Assembly: GCA_963662965.1 (NCBI GenBank)
Contig: OY759970.1
Coordinates: 992,001 to 1,056,000 of the forward strand
DNA: 64,000 nt
Direction: 5' to 3'
Source of the DNA: DTWD01 sp963662965
GTDB lineage: Bacteria > Acidobacteriota > Vicinamibacteria > Vicinamibacterales > UBA8438
In this document: positions 27,347-36,409 of the stretch, in pieces
Numbering within the stretch: the stretch's first letter is position 1
How the letters are laid out: each line of letters begins with the position of its first letter
Translations under genes and position numbers: made by a program
The notes under the pieces: generated by a model
Told to the model about the DNA's origin: nothing
What the model saw: only the letters and a program-made list of their open reading frames with translations
The model's database searches: none

Positions 27347-27460
27347 CCCAAGATACTGGGCTCCAGTCCGTCGCGAACCCGCCATACTGGGCATCAAAAG
27401 CGGCCGTCAGCCTCAACTTGACAATACCCGCGAGCTTCTTCTCGCGGTACGGCGCGCCGG
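27347..27460. other. Short intergenic region
   Basis: 114 bp between the IS21 end and the acyltransferase stop. It contains TTGTCAAGTTGAGG on the minus strand, similar to an IS6 terminus, but no coding signal. Confidence 0.3.
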
Positions 27461-28798
27461 TCACGTCTCCGTGCGCTCGATCCAGCGTTGGACGTTCTCG
27501 AGCACCCTTGCGATGTTGTTCCGCTGCCGCGCGAGCCGGGCGCGTGCGACCAGCGGCGTCTGGCGCAGCGCGAGAAACGCGCTCACGATCCTGACCATGG
27601 CCGCTTCCCGCTCGACGGCGAAGAGGGAGGCCACGGCCACGGCGGGGAGCAGGCAGAACACGCCGACGCCGACCGGGACGCCAGATCGCAGTCCAGCCAC
27701 AACGGCGACCCCCAGTATCCACGCCCCGTAGATGACCGTGCCGCCCAGCGCGTTCCAGGTCGCGCGCTGCTCCAGCGATGCCGGTTGGCGCGCCAGAACC
27801 GAGGTCACGCCGTAGGGGACCGCGAAGAGGAGAAGGCCGACCAACGCCAGCGGAGCGAGCACTACGGCCAGGAGCGCTTCGCGAACAGCGAACCGTATCG
27901 CCGTCCCCCGGTCGATGCGTCGATCGACATCGCGATCCCGCAGACCGAAGTGCGCCAGTTGCGCGTCGTACTCGTTGACCTCGTCATAGAGCGCACGAAG
28001 CTGATCGGGATCCCGCGCTTTTAAGTGGTGCATCCCGTTGGCAATCAGCTGACGCCGGACCAAGGTGGCGTCTGGCGTCCGTGCGACACCCCGCGCGGCC
28101 GAATACAGACGTTCCACCCGATCGATGATCTGGAGCTCGGTTCTCGGATCGGCCTCAACCAGTAGTTCCCGAAGATGCCGCCCAATCCGTTCGGTCAGCG
28201 CCTGAACGGCGTCACCCGGCGCCTCACGGTACGCCGCCGCAAGGTCGGCGCAATCAAAGGGCACACCATAGGCCACGGTGGCCCGAGAGCGGAACGACAC
28301 CAGACGGTGGAAATTGAGTCCGATCGGAATCAGCGTCACGCGGGTCCCGCGCGCCAGACTGGCCAGGGTCATCCGGGCGGCGCCGGTGCGAAGCGGCTCG
28401 AGTCTACCCGTGGAGTGGCTAATGCCTTCCGGGAACACGCAAACGACCTCGCCTCGGGCCAGTACCGCTTCCACCGCCGCGAAGGCTTCCACGTTGCGAG
28501 CAGGATCCACGCCTGCGTCGATCCGTCGATAGACAGGAATGGCGCCCGAGCGCCGGATGATGGGGCCGAGCACGTGTCCCCGAAACAGGGTGGACTTGGC
28601 CAGGAACCGGACGGGGCGGCCGGCCGTGGTCTGCACGAGCGCCGGGTCGAGCAGCGCGTTCGGGTGGTTGGCCACCAGCAGCACGGCGCCCCCGGGAATT
28701 GGGGGGCCGGTTCTCTGCACACGATAGAACAGCGATGCGATGAGACGCGCTGCAAGCCAGACGCCGGCACTTCCCGCCGGGGACTCCACGATAGACAT
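27461..28798 (-). CDS. PlsC-type glycerophospholipid acyltransferase family protein
   Basis: A complete 445-residue protein. The acyltransferase domain fills about the first 220 residues: LLVANHPNALLDPALVQTTA has the catalytic H-P-x-x-x-x-D (44-51), RSGAIPVYRR is block II, VCVFPEGISHSTGRLEPLRT holds block III FPEG, and RVTLIPIGLNF block IV. The C-terminal half has two or more hydrophobic helices (ALLAVVLAPLALVGLLLFAV; ILGVAVVAGLRSGVPVGVGV), placing it at the inner membrane, as in long PlsC proteins that transfer acyl chains to lysophospholipid. One of the few intact metabolic genes between IS elements. Confidence 0.88.
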   Translation of the reverse strand: MSIVESPAGSAGVWLAARLIASLFYRVQRTGPPIPGGAVLLVANHPNALLDPALVQTTAGRPVRFLAKSTLFRGHVLGPIIRRSGAIPVYRRIDAGVDPARNVEAFAAVEAVLARGEVVCVFPEGISHSTGRLEPLRTGAARMTLASLARGTRVTLIPIGLNFHRLVSFRSRATVAYGVPFDCADLAAAYREAPGDAVQALTERIGRHLRELLVEADPRTELQIIDRVERLYSAARGVARTPDATLVRRQLIANGMHHLKARDPDQLRALYDEVNEYDAQLAHFGLRDRDVDRRIDRGTAIRFAVREALLAVVLAPLALVGLLLFAVPYGVTSVLARQPASLEQRATWNALGGTVIYGAWILGVAVVAGLRSGVPVGVGVFCLLPAVAVASLFAVEREAAMVRIVSAFLALRQTPLVARARLARQRNNIARVLENVQRWIERTET

Positions 28799-29128
28799 CC
28801 GTCAGGCTTCCTGCAGTCCGCGATTGGCCTCGCGCGCCACCCCGTATGGTGCAACAAAGCGACCGAGGCTAGTTTAGCGAATCGCCGAGGCCGGGTCGGT
28901 TGCTGGCCGAGGGTGCTCAACGTCGCCTCAGGACATGCCTGACGCGCTGCACTTTCTCGTACTCACCGTCGCTGGCTGGGTGAACCGCCCCCAAGACGAT
29001 CAGCTTGCATATCTCCGAGAAGAACATCGGGGCCTCCGGGCCTCCTGGCCTGGAGGCTCGGTCGGGCCCGGCACGTGCCGGTGTTCGGCCGCGTCGGCCC
29101 CGCCCCGTCGTCGCCACGTGTGCCACGA
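28799..29128. other. Intergenic region beside the integrase
   Basis: 330 bp downstream of the recombinase. A 36-codon minus-strand frame, MFFSEICKLIVLGAVHPASD onward to VLRRR (28917-29027), has natural composition but no identifiable family. I see no tRNA end or clear attachment repeat here. Confidence 0.35.
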
Positions 29129-30259
29129 TCACTGGCCAGCCCGTGCGGGTGGGCCTGGACGCAACCTGCGGCGCATAGACAGGCGGTGTCCGGCCCCCGC
29201 CGCCTGGCTCGGGGGCGTACCGCGCGCCCTTACGCGGTGGTGCGTCGCACGAGGCAGAGGAGCGGCCGCAGTGCGCGGGACGGCGGCGGCGGCCGTGTGG
29301 GGCCGCCGACGGGCTGGTACCGCCTGCGCCTGCTGCGCGAGATAGGCGACCAGCTGATCCCCGGCGTCGAGCAGTTCCTGTTCGTGAATGATGTTGTAGC
29401 GGTCGAAGATGGCCCGGCTCTTGTGCCCGGTCAGGAGCATGGCGACCCGCTCGGGGACGCTGGCGCGGATCAGGTTGCGGGCGGCGGTGCGGCGGCAATC
29501 GTGGAGGAAGCGGGTCGGCACGCCGGCCGCTTGACAGGCGGTGCGCCACGCCGTGCGCCAGCGCCGGACGGGGATGCCGTCGCGGTGGAAGACGAGCGGG
29601 CTGGTGGGGTCGCGCCGTGCCCGCCGCCGCGCCAGGGCATCGGCAATGGGGGGCGAGATCGGAAGAATCCGCCCCACCAACGTCTTCGAGCGCGCGGGCG
29701 AGAGCCGGATGACGCCGCCGGCCGCGTCGATCTCGTCCCAGGTGAGGCCGAGGATCTCCTGCTTGCGCCAGCCGGAGTAGTAGGCCACATCGAGGATGTC
29801 CTGCCACGGGGCGGGTAGATGGGCGCGGACGGCGAGGTATTCGGGGTGCTCGAAGAAGCCCTGGCGGGGGGGATTCTCGCGCAGGCGGTCGGGGAAGCCG
29901 GGCACGGTGTCGCGCCAGCCCCAGTGGACGGCGAGGATGCACATACGGTGGAGGGCCGAGGTCTCGCGATTGATGGTGCCGGTGGCCGCCCCGGCGGCGC
30001 GCCGGGCGAGTTGGTACTGGCGGATCTGGTACGTGGTGAGCGCGGCGGCCCGTGCGGCGCGGCTGAAGAACGCGGTGAGATGGGCGACCCGGCCGCGGGC
30101 GGTCCTCTGGGATCGGAACTGTCGCACCTGATAGTCCTGGAGGTAAGCGTCGCTGAGATCTCCCAGAGTCGGCCCCTGGGGGCCGAACGTGGGCGGCGGC
30201 GGTGCCGTCGTGCGGGGGGCACCGGGGGTGGCGGTCGAGACGGTCTCGTGCGGGGTCAT
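29129..30259 (-). CDS. Tyrosine recombinase/phage-type integrase
   Basis: 376 residues. A core-binding SAM-like domain (LSDAYLQDYQVRQFRSQRTA, AALTTYQIRQYQLARRAAG) is followed by the catalytic domain from about residue 165. Catalytic Arg I is in AYYSGWRKQEILGLTWDEID; the H-x-x-R box is FLHDCRRTAARNLIR; LTGHKSRAIFDRYNIIHEQE contains the His/Gly box and nucleophile Tyr. A basic, Ala/Pro/Arg-rich tail extends beyond ~320 and may be read past the natural domain end. All catalytic residues are visible, so the enzyme may be active. No cargo genes typical of a phage or ICE lie beside it. Confidence 0.88.
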   Translation of the reverse strand: MTPHETVSTATPGAPRTTAPPPPTFGPQGPTLGDLSDAYLQDYQVRQFRSQRTARGRVAHLTAFFSRAARAAALTTYQIRQYQLARRAAGAATGTINRETSALHRMCILAVHWGWRDTVPGFPDRLRENPPRQGFFEHPEYLAVRAHLPAPWQDILDVAYYSGWRKQEILGLTWDEIDAAGGVIRLSPARSKTLVGRILPISPPIADALARRRARRDPTSPLVFHRDGIPVRRWRTAWRTACQAAGVPTRFLHDCRRTAARNLIRASVPERVAMLLTGHKSRAIFDRYNIIHEQELLDAGDQLVAYLAQQAQAVPARRRPHTAAAAVPRTAAAPLPRATHHRVRARGTPPSQAAGAGHRLSMRRRLRPGPPARAGQ

Positions 30260-30839
30260 GGGCTGGGTCCCTCCTTGGTGGCGGCCGCAGGCAGGCGACG
30301 TCCGTCCACATTCGCTCTGGTGGGCGCGACAGGCAAGCGGAATGTGCGGAGGCGACGGGACGGCGATGTGCCCCGTGGCGTACGCGCGCAGGCGCCGGGG
30401 TCAGGCGTCCGGGCCTCACGCCTGCGGTGCTTCCACCGGCCGCCTGGAAACAGCTCGCCGACGCGGTGCTCAGCGCGGGCTGAGTGACGGCCTCAGACCC
30501 TGGACGATTGTGCGATGAAGACGATGCTCGTGGGCGCTGCGGCGTTCGGGTGTAGAAGGGGTCCATCTGGGGCAGGCACAATGGCCATCCCGGGTATCAC
30601 GGTGCCGACCGGGATGGCCAACATGGAAATCCCGGCTTGACGGTTCGCTCACCGAGCTGCCCGTTGCGGGCCGGACGATGTTCTCGACGGAAGGCTGCAT
30701 CATGATGGACTGCTCACGGCCACTGAGAACCTGTCCCGCGTCCTTACGTTGCTTCTTGCCGCCTTCGTCTTCAGTGGCTTGTCGAGCATCCAGCTTCACA
30801 TCTTCCCGTCCGGGAAGGGGCATCGTCGGTGTCGTGCCT
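30260..30839. other. Region without recognised genes
   Basis: 580 bp upstream of the integrase. It includes a short imperfect palindromic stretch around 30590-30630 (GGCCATCCCGGG ... CCCGGGATGGCC-like). A minus-strand frame 30470-30823 (MPLPGREDVKLDARQATEDE) could be real but I recognise nothing in it. Confidence 0.35.
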
Positions 30840-31105
30840 TTAGAAGTGGTACTTCAGGCTGACGGTCAGTGCCTGATAGCCGATGCCGGAGAATTCCAGC
30901 TCGTTGTTGAACGGCGTCACGCCGTCGGCGAGTACGCCCGCGTGGCTGCGAACGACGTTGTACACCGCCTCGTGGTCGATATCGTCGAACCGGGTCCAGC
31001 GCAGCGCAACGCCGAGGGACGTGCGTTCACTCAGCGCGTAGTCGACCCCGACGAGCGCTTGGTATCCGAAGATGGGCTTGCCCGCGTACGTCGTTCGCCG
31101 CATCA
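30840..31105 (-). pseudogene. Outer-membrane beta-barrel protein, C-terminal fragment
   Basis: About 85 residues, RTTYAGKPIFGYQALVGVDY, ERTSLGVALRWTRFDDIDHE and IGYQALTVSLKYHF before the stop. The alternating pattern and terminal aromatic F match the last strands of an OmpA/opacity-like barrel recognised by the BAM complex. The 5' part is absent; unrelated sequence begins near 31105. Confidence 0.65.
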
Positions 31106-31436
31106 ATGGGCTCCGGCTGCCAGCGGTCGAGCGTGCGCTGCGCACGATGCGATGCAGGAGATGCGCGCGGCGACGCTCGGCCTGATGATGCGGTGGTTGA
31201 CGCCCTCGGATTGCGCACGGTTCGTGGATCTCGTGTTCGCCTCCAGTGGGTCGCGGCGGGTCGGCACGCTCGGCCGGGCACAGAAGACCCTGAACGTCGA
31301 TCTGGTGCTGCCGCGCACGGGCCACGAGCACGCGAGCCTCGATCAGGGCTCCAGTTTGATCGTCGATGTACACGCGGTCCCTCCCAGGCCCACTGGCGGA
31401 CGGTGTCGAGCCCGCCCTGGCGGTGTGACTCAGATC
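31106..31436. other. Region of uncertain coding content
   Basis: A plus-strand frame here (MQEMRAATLGLMMRWLTPSD, FVDLVFASSGSRRVGTLGRA) has plausible composition but no start, stop or family that I recognise. Probably a fragment of another displaced gene. Confidence 0.3.
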
Positions 31437-31600
31437 GTAATGCCGTAGTCACCGGGTTGCCGGCCCGCCTTGAAGGCGTGATAGGCCAAGGCCATGGCGA
31501 CGACCGTATCGGGCGGATGCCCGCTCCCGAACAGATCGTCTTCCCCGCAGTACAGGTGCTCGGTATAGAACACGTCGATCCGAGGACCGACGATCTCGTG
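31437..31600 (-). pseudogene. C-terminal fragment of an unidentified protein
   Basis: About 54 codons end in GITI at 31437 (EIVGPRIDVFYTEHLYCGED, PPDTVVAMALAYHAFKAGRQ). Cut on its 5' side by IS5 copy B; the sequence beyond that IS does not continue the frame. Not recognised. Confidence 0.45.
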
Positions 31601-32685
31601 CCTTGGTGCACAACTCGCGATCTCGGTCAATCATTGCCCTCCACCCCGAGATCCGAGGTCCCGCATGACGAGTTTCAAGCGCACCCAGCGGAAGTACGTC
31701 CAGAAGGCCTACCGTGTCCGGAATTGGCGGGAGTACGAGACGGGTCTCCGCGCTCGCGGGAGTCTGACCGTCGGGCTCGGACTCACCGATGGCAAGCTCG
31801 CCAACTGGAACTCGCCGAGGCCGACGCGCAGGACGCCAGGCCGACAACGCAAGTACTCGAACCACGCCATCGAGACGACGGTCACCTTGGGCTTGGTGTT
31901 TGGCCTGGCGTCCAGGCAGACTGAGGGCTTCCTGCGCTCGCTGCTGACGCTCCTGAATCTGGACAACGACGTGCCCGACCACAGCACGATCTCGAGGCGC
32001 AAGGCGAGGCTGGGGAAGGTTGCTTCCTACGAGAGGCGAACCGTGAAGCCCGTCCACCTCCGCATCGACAGCAGCGGTCTTTCAGTGCACGTCGGCCAGT
32101 TGCGCACTTCGCCGAAAGCCAGGGACTACCGCAAGCTGCACCTCGCTGTGGATGAGCCAACCAGTGACGTGGTCGCCTGCGCGCTCACGAGCAAGCGGGC
32201 TCGAGACGCTTCCCGGGTGGCGTCACTCGTCGGCCAGATCGAGCGTCCCATCGCCTCGGCCAAGGCCGACGCCGCGTACGACACCGGCGACGTCTAGAAG
32301 ACGCTGGAGAATCACCGTGCTCATCGATCGCCGAAGGTGCTGATACCGCCACGAAAGGGCGCTCAGCTCGCGCTCGACTCCGCGGGCACGCGACAGCGGA
32401 CTCGTAACATCCGAGCACGATCACGTGTTGGGAAACGGAAGTGGTACGTCGCATCGGGCTACAGCAGGCGAAGCAAGGTGGAGACGACGTTCCACCGCTA
32501 CAAGGCCATCCTGGGCTCAGCGATGCGAGCGAGGGGACTGGCGTCCCAGAGAGTCGAGGTGAGGTTGGGGTGCAAGATCCTGAACACCATGACGGCGCTC
32601 GGGATCCCCGATGGCGAGATGATCGGATGACCGGCAGGCGGAGTCACGGGAGACTCTCAGCCCTCAATGGAGTTGTGCACCAAGG
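31601..32685 (+). mobile_element. IS5-family element, copy B (1085 bp)
   Basis: Same ends and length as copies A and C. Forms the left arm of an inverted IS pair enclosing the restriction-modification genes (32686-36409). No flanking duplication seen. Confidence 0.9.
31665..32630 (+). pseudogene. IS5-family transposase with in-frame TAG (copy B)
   Basis: As copy A: 210 codons, TAG at 32295-32297 after DAAYDTGDV, then the same frame to 32630. It differs from copy A at a few codons (for example TVGLGL for TVWLGL, RTPGRQ for RKPGRQ) and is closer to copy C. The shared stop must predate the spread of these copies or be tolerated. Confidence 0.85.
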
Positions 32686-32919
32686 CAGCCCCATGCCGCC
32701 AGTGCTGGGCCGATACAGGAACATGGTCTTTCATGTCGGCTCGGACGGCGACGACCCGACCGAGACGGAACGTGAGTTCTTGGAGCCGATGGAGGGAGCA
32801 ATGCACTCGCTATCGCTGTTGCCGCGTCTGCTGAGATTCTTCATGGCGGCCTGAGCGGTCGGGCAAGTCACTCACATGGGGGCATCTCCGCTATGGGCTA
32901 AGTTCGCCTACGTCGGCTT
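32686..32919 (+). other. Short open frame after IS5 copy B
   Basis: ATG 32693 opens a 53-codon frame (MPPVLGRYRNMVFHVGSDGD, LEPMEGAMHSLSLLPRLLRF) ending TGA at 32854. It has a natural look but no family I recognise and no good ribosome-binding site; it could be a fragment. Confidence 0.35.
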
Positions 32920-34296
32920 TCACGCCTCAGACATGTTGATCAAGCGAGATAGAACACTTTCGCCCACTTCTGGATGAAGACCGAGCAACCTGTAGACTTC
33001 CTGTGTCAGTTTATCCTCGTAGCCCGTTCCAAGGGAAGACTCCACAATGGCTGTCTTGAGCCGAGCATCGATTTCACGGAACCAATCATGGAACTCCCGC
33101 AGCGCACGCTCCGCTACTCTTTCGTTTGAGCTCACAGTGAACTCGCGGCGCCCAAGCAAGCAGGCTCGAACAATCACTTCACCCACCGACCACGGGATGC
33201 TGTCTTCATAGATAACGTTCCCGTCATCTCCAACCAACCTAAGCTCCGCCATGTCCATGAGGCGATAGATATCGATCTGTCGAAGGTGCCCTCCTGGGAT
33301 CATCAGCGACAGTGCGTCGGAGTCTTGGCTCTCCATGAAGTCTTCTGGAAAACGCTTCAGCTCAAGGAGACCTCGCACACTTTTCGCTACGCTCATTGCC
33401 ACGCGACTAAGGCTCTCGCTTTGACTCTTCTTCGTCACCTTAGTCTTGTCCCTGGCAACCGATACTCTCAGCCGGCAGACTTCGGCGAGATCTCGATAGA
33501 TCGCATGGACCGACATGGACCTCTCGGCCTTTCTCAAGAACCACTCGTCGAGTCGTCGCAAGTACTGACCTGGTGCGGCCTTCGCATCAAGCCAATCCAC
33601 TGGCTTTTCGTTCTCCCACACGTCGTTCACTAGCCGTCGAAGTTCCGTATGCTCCAGCGGACTAAGATCGCCCACGTCGTAAACCGGATAGGAGCGCAAC
33701 GCACGCGTTGGCGCCTCCAAGGCCCCTGCACCGAGGCTCGCAGAGCCGTTAATCTCAAGAGAGTAGGCAAACAGCGTCGATGTGATCACAGCAGCTAGAG
33801 ACTCATGCGGCACGCCCTTCGCCGGTGCGATTGCGTTGCAGCGCTGATCCACCAGCACTGGCTTCTTGAACACAAAGGGAGCGTACGTTCCATTGAAGGC
33901 CTTCCTAAGCCAGATACGGTGGCGATGAGGAGTTGCCTTGGGTGCGTACCATCGCACACCACCTTGCGCCTCGAGTGCCTCACGAATCGTTTGCTGTGCC
34001 CCCGCCTGCTTCTTCCTTGCAGCCGCACGGCCCGCCATCGTCTGAATGTAACGATAGGCACCGGTGCCCCGTAGGTCCCTCTCGTCCTCTAGGCAATGAA
34101 ACAGCCACAATCTCGGCTTCGCCCGCTGAACGAATGTCTCGGTGGCCATGTCTCGCAACATGAACAGCGGCTGGAGATACTTCGACTCGATACCGTAAGT
34201 GCTAACGGTGTCTGTTCCAACGTAGAAAAAGTCATTCTGAAGGGACTTGTATCCAAGTGATACATGAGCAACACGTTCGAGACCCGTGATGCTCAC
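32920..34296 (-). CDS. Putative specificity (TRD) subunit of a split type IIG-like R-M system
   Basis: 458 residues; start taken as GTG 34296 (VSITGLERVAHVSLGYKSLQ) because it overlaps the upstream methylase stop as GTGA. The N-terminal half reads like the target-recognition region that follows the methylase domain in Eco57I-type enzymes: RLWLFHCLEDERDLRGTGAY, VRWYAPKATPHRHRIWLRKA, then the conserved-style YAPFVFKKPVLVDQRCNAI and AAVITSTLFAYSLEINGSAS. The second half is helical and less familiar (SESLSRVAMSVAKSVRGLLE). Base composition is AT-richer than the surroundings, as in its partner. Role inferred from position and motif resemblance. Confidence 0.65.
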   Translation of the reverse strand: MSITGLERVAHVSLGYKSLQNDFFYVGTDTVSTYGIESKYLQPLFMLRDMATETFVQRAKPRLWLFHCLEDERDLRGTGAYRYIQTMAGRAAARKKQAGAQQTIREALEAQGGVRWYAPKATPHRHRIWLRKAFNGTYAPFVFKKPVLVDQRCNAIAPAKGVPHESLAAVITSTLFAYSLEINGSASLGAGALEAPTRALRSYPVYDVGDLSPLEHTELRRLVNDVWENEKPVDWLDAKAAPGQYLRRLDEWFLRKAERSMSVHAIYRDLAEVCRLRVSVARDKTKVTKKSQSESLSRVAMSVAKSVRGLLELKRFPEDFMESQDSDALSLMIPGGHLRQIDIYRLMDMAELRLVGDDGNVIYEDSIPWSVGEVIVRACLLGRREFTVSSNERVAERALREFHDWFREIDARLKTAIVESSLGTGYEDKLTQEVYRLLGLHPEVGESVLSRLINMSEA

Positions 34297-36320
34297 GCAG
34301 ACTCTCCGAACAAGTCGTAGTAACTTAGGGGTGCGCGGAGATACTTGGACCAATTGCGCGTCTGCTGGGGCGCGCTTGCAAGGGCTCTGCGTTCGTCGCT
34401 AATCGGTACGAGCTTGATACGCAGATCGTCAGTCTCAGTAGAGGACTCCGCCTCGTAGATTCTGTCAACCAAGTCTGTCAGGCGGTGCCAGTAGTCGTCG
34501 CCTCCAGCAACAAGTGCTTCGATGCGCCTTTTGAAGGTTACAAATCTCAGAGGCCACTCCTCCTGTCGATTACCTGACACTACCCTCTCAGCAATTAAGA
34601 GTGCCGTGTTTACCTCCACTTGCGGGAAGAAGGCCTCTGCTGTGGACGTAACAATTGCCACCATCCTAAGGTCATCCGTGAGGAGTCTCTGGAGCGATGA
34701 TGCGTAATCGGCTGTTAGCCAACTGGTCGGTGTCACGAATCCGAGCCGAGACCCATCTCTCATGAAGCGCAAGGCGTGATAGATGAAGAATGCAAACAAG
34801 TCCGTCTTTGCCGCAGCTTTTATACCGGCCGCTCCAGCCGCTGAGAACAACTTCTTCCGGTAATCGGGATCCAGATCGTCTTGATCTTGAGACCGCAAGT
34901 ATGGCGGGTTCCCGATAATACAGTCGAAAAGGGGGACTGGAATCGGCACCTTCTTTAGCCCATGCCGGGTGACACGAGGAGGTGGAAACTCCACGGTCAT
35001 GCCGGGTTCACGTTCAAAGAAGTTTCCCGGAACAACTCGCGGAAAGTTCTCAAACTCTGAGAAGTCCTGTCGAAACATGTTGATTGCCGCCAATTCAGTG
35101 GCGAACGGACTAATGTCGAATCCCCAAATCATTGGCAGTAGATCTTTATGGTTCATGCGTGAACGGTATGCGACCAGATCGTATGCGCTCATGAGGAAGG
35201 TACCGCTACCACATCCAGGATCAAGCACTAGAGGCTTCTCGCCGTCGATAGTTAGCGCGGCCAGCACGTCAGCGACGGGCCTCGGGGTGTAGAACTGACC
35301 TAATAGGATCTGTTCTTCGCGAGGTATGAGCCGCTCAAAAGCAGAGCCGAGAACATCGTCCGAGAGTGATGCCCATTCGTAGCCGGCGAGTTGGCTAACG
35401 AGTGCGCGGACCAGTCCCTGTGCCTTCTCTGGGAATGTGACAAGCGTGTCTACTTCGTGTGATCGAAATAACGCCTCGTAGTCGAACCGGCGAACATCAT
35501 CCCAGTACGGCGTCAAGGCACTCGGAATCGCATCATTCCCGGACAGTGTGATTTCCTTGAGGGCCGGCTGCTTCCGTCGTAGAGCGAAGTAGAATAGAAT
35601 CTGGCCAACTAGCCGATATCCTATCTGGCCTGCGATGGCGTAGTTCACGTCATCGACGAAACCCAGGAACCCTTGCTGAGCGGCTAGCCGTGTAATGGTC
35701 TTTCGAAGCGCTCGTTGAGTCTTTGAGTGTCGCACGATCTCATCATACAAAAGGCTCCGCAAGCCAGTAGTAACACCCGCCAGTCTCGACACGAAAATGT
35801 CAGCATCGATCTGTACGGCAGCTCCACCGCCTTGAATCGAGTGGCCCAGCGCTACCTCAAGGATTGTTTCAGCCTGCTTCTTAAGTGACGCTGAAACGCT
35901 TGGCTTGAGCCAGTCTTCGAGTCTCTTCATGCCAGTCAGCAGCGACCAGCGCTGAACCGCGTCAGCTGGCGTGAGGCTGTGATGCGACAGTGGCGTCTTG
36001 TAGAGCTCCGCCTCCTTCATGTTCCAAATCGCGAAGTAGGGAGCCTGCCATTGACGCGCCTTTTCCAACGCGTCATCCAGGAGTAGTGGGTCAGAGATGG
36101 CCGTATCCGAGGTTTTCAACTCAAGGGAAATGAACGCCGATTCGCCTGCACGCGAGGACCAGACGACCAAGTCATTCCGCTTTCCCGACGTTCGGCGCGG
36201 TTTCTCCTGAGTAGCACGGTCAAGGCCTATGCCACGATGACTGGAAATGTAGTCATTAAGCCAAGTGATGACTTGACCTTGGAACTCGAGCTCGTTGGTT
36301 GACCGCCGTCCCTTGCTCAT
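34293..36320 (-). CDS. N6-adenine DNA methylase with N-terminal PD-(D/E)XK nuclease-like domain
   Basis: 675 residues from ATG 36320 (MSKGRRSTNELEFQGQVITW). Residues ~45-70 show a nuclease-like D...ELK motif (KRNDLVVWSS, then FISLELKTSD; D50, E67, K69). The methylase domain begins near 330 (LIPREEQILLGQFYTPRPVA); motif I is VLDPGCGSGTFLMSAYDL (~365-382) and motif IV CIIGNPPYLRS (NPPY 471-474), which makes N6-methyladenine. The specificity part sits in the next gene. Combined nuclease and methylase in one chain is the type IIG/IIL plan. Codon use is AT-richer than neighbouring genes, suggesting transfer. The IS5 copy C edge lies about 90 bp upstream and may supply or disturb the promoter. Confidence 0.85.
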   Translation of the reverse strand: MSKGRRSTNELEFQGQVITWLNDYISSHRGIGLDRATQEKPRRTSGKRNDLVVWSSRAGESAFISLELKTSDTAISDPLLLDDALEKARQWQAPYFAIWNMKEAELYKTPLSHHSLTPADAVQRWSLLTGMKRLEDWLKPSVSASLKKQAETILEVALGHSIQGGGAAVQIDADIFVSRLAGVTTGLRSLLYDEIVRHSKTQRALRKTITRLAAQQGFLGFVDDVNYAIAGQIGYRLVGQILFYFALRRKQPALKEITLSGNDAIPSALTPYWDDVRRFDYEALFRSHEVDTLVTFPEKAQGLVRALVSQLAGYEWASLSDDVLGSAFERLIPREEQILLGQFYTPRPVADVLAALTIDGEKPLVLDPGCGSGTFLMSAYDLVAYRSRMNHKDLLPMIWGFDISPFATELAAINMFRQDFSEFENFPRVVPGNFFEREPGMTVEFPPPRVTRHGLKKVPIPVPLFDCIIGNPPYLRSQDQDDLDPDYRKKLFSAAGAAGIKAAAKTDLFAFFIYHALRFMRDGSRLGFVTPTSWLTADYASSLQRLLTDDLRMVAIVTSTAEAFFPQVEVNTALLIAERVVSGNRQEEWPLRFVTFKRRIEALVAGGDDYWHRLTDLVDRIYEAESSTETDDLRIKLVPISDERRALASAPQQTRNWSKYLRAPLSYYDLFGESA

Positions 36321-36409
36321 CTTCGCCTCTGGTCTCCAGAACTGAGCTCTTGGCGCCGCGAACCGACCCGGTTCGGGTGCCCATTGTAGCTGTGGGTGGC
36401 GAATTACTG

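Noticed and set aside
28917..30581. A 554-codon minus-strand frame overlapping the recombinase
   Set aside because: Out of frame with the integrase, which has all catalytic residues; the longer frame is low-complexity Arg/Pro/His.
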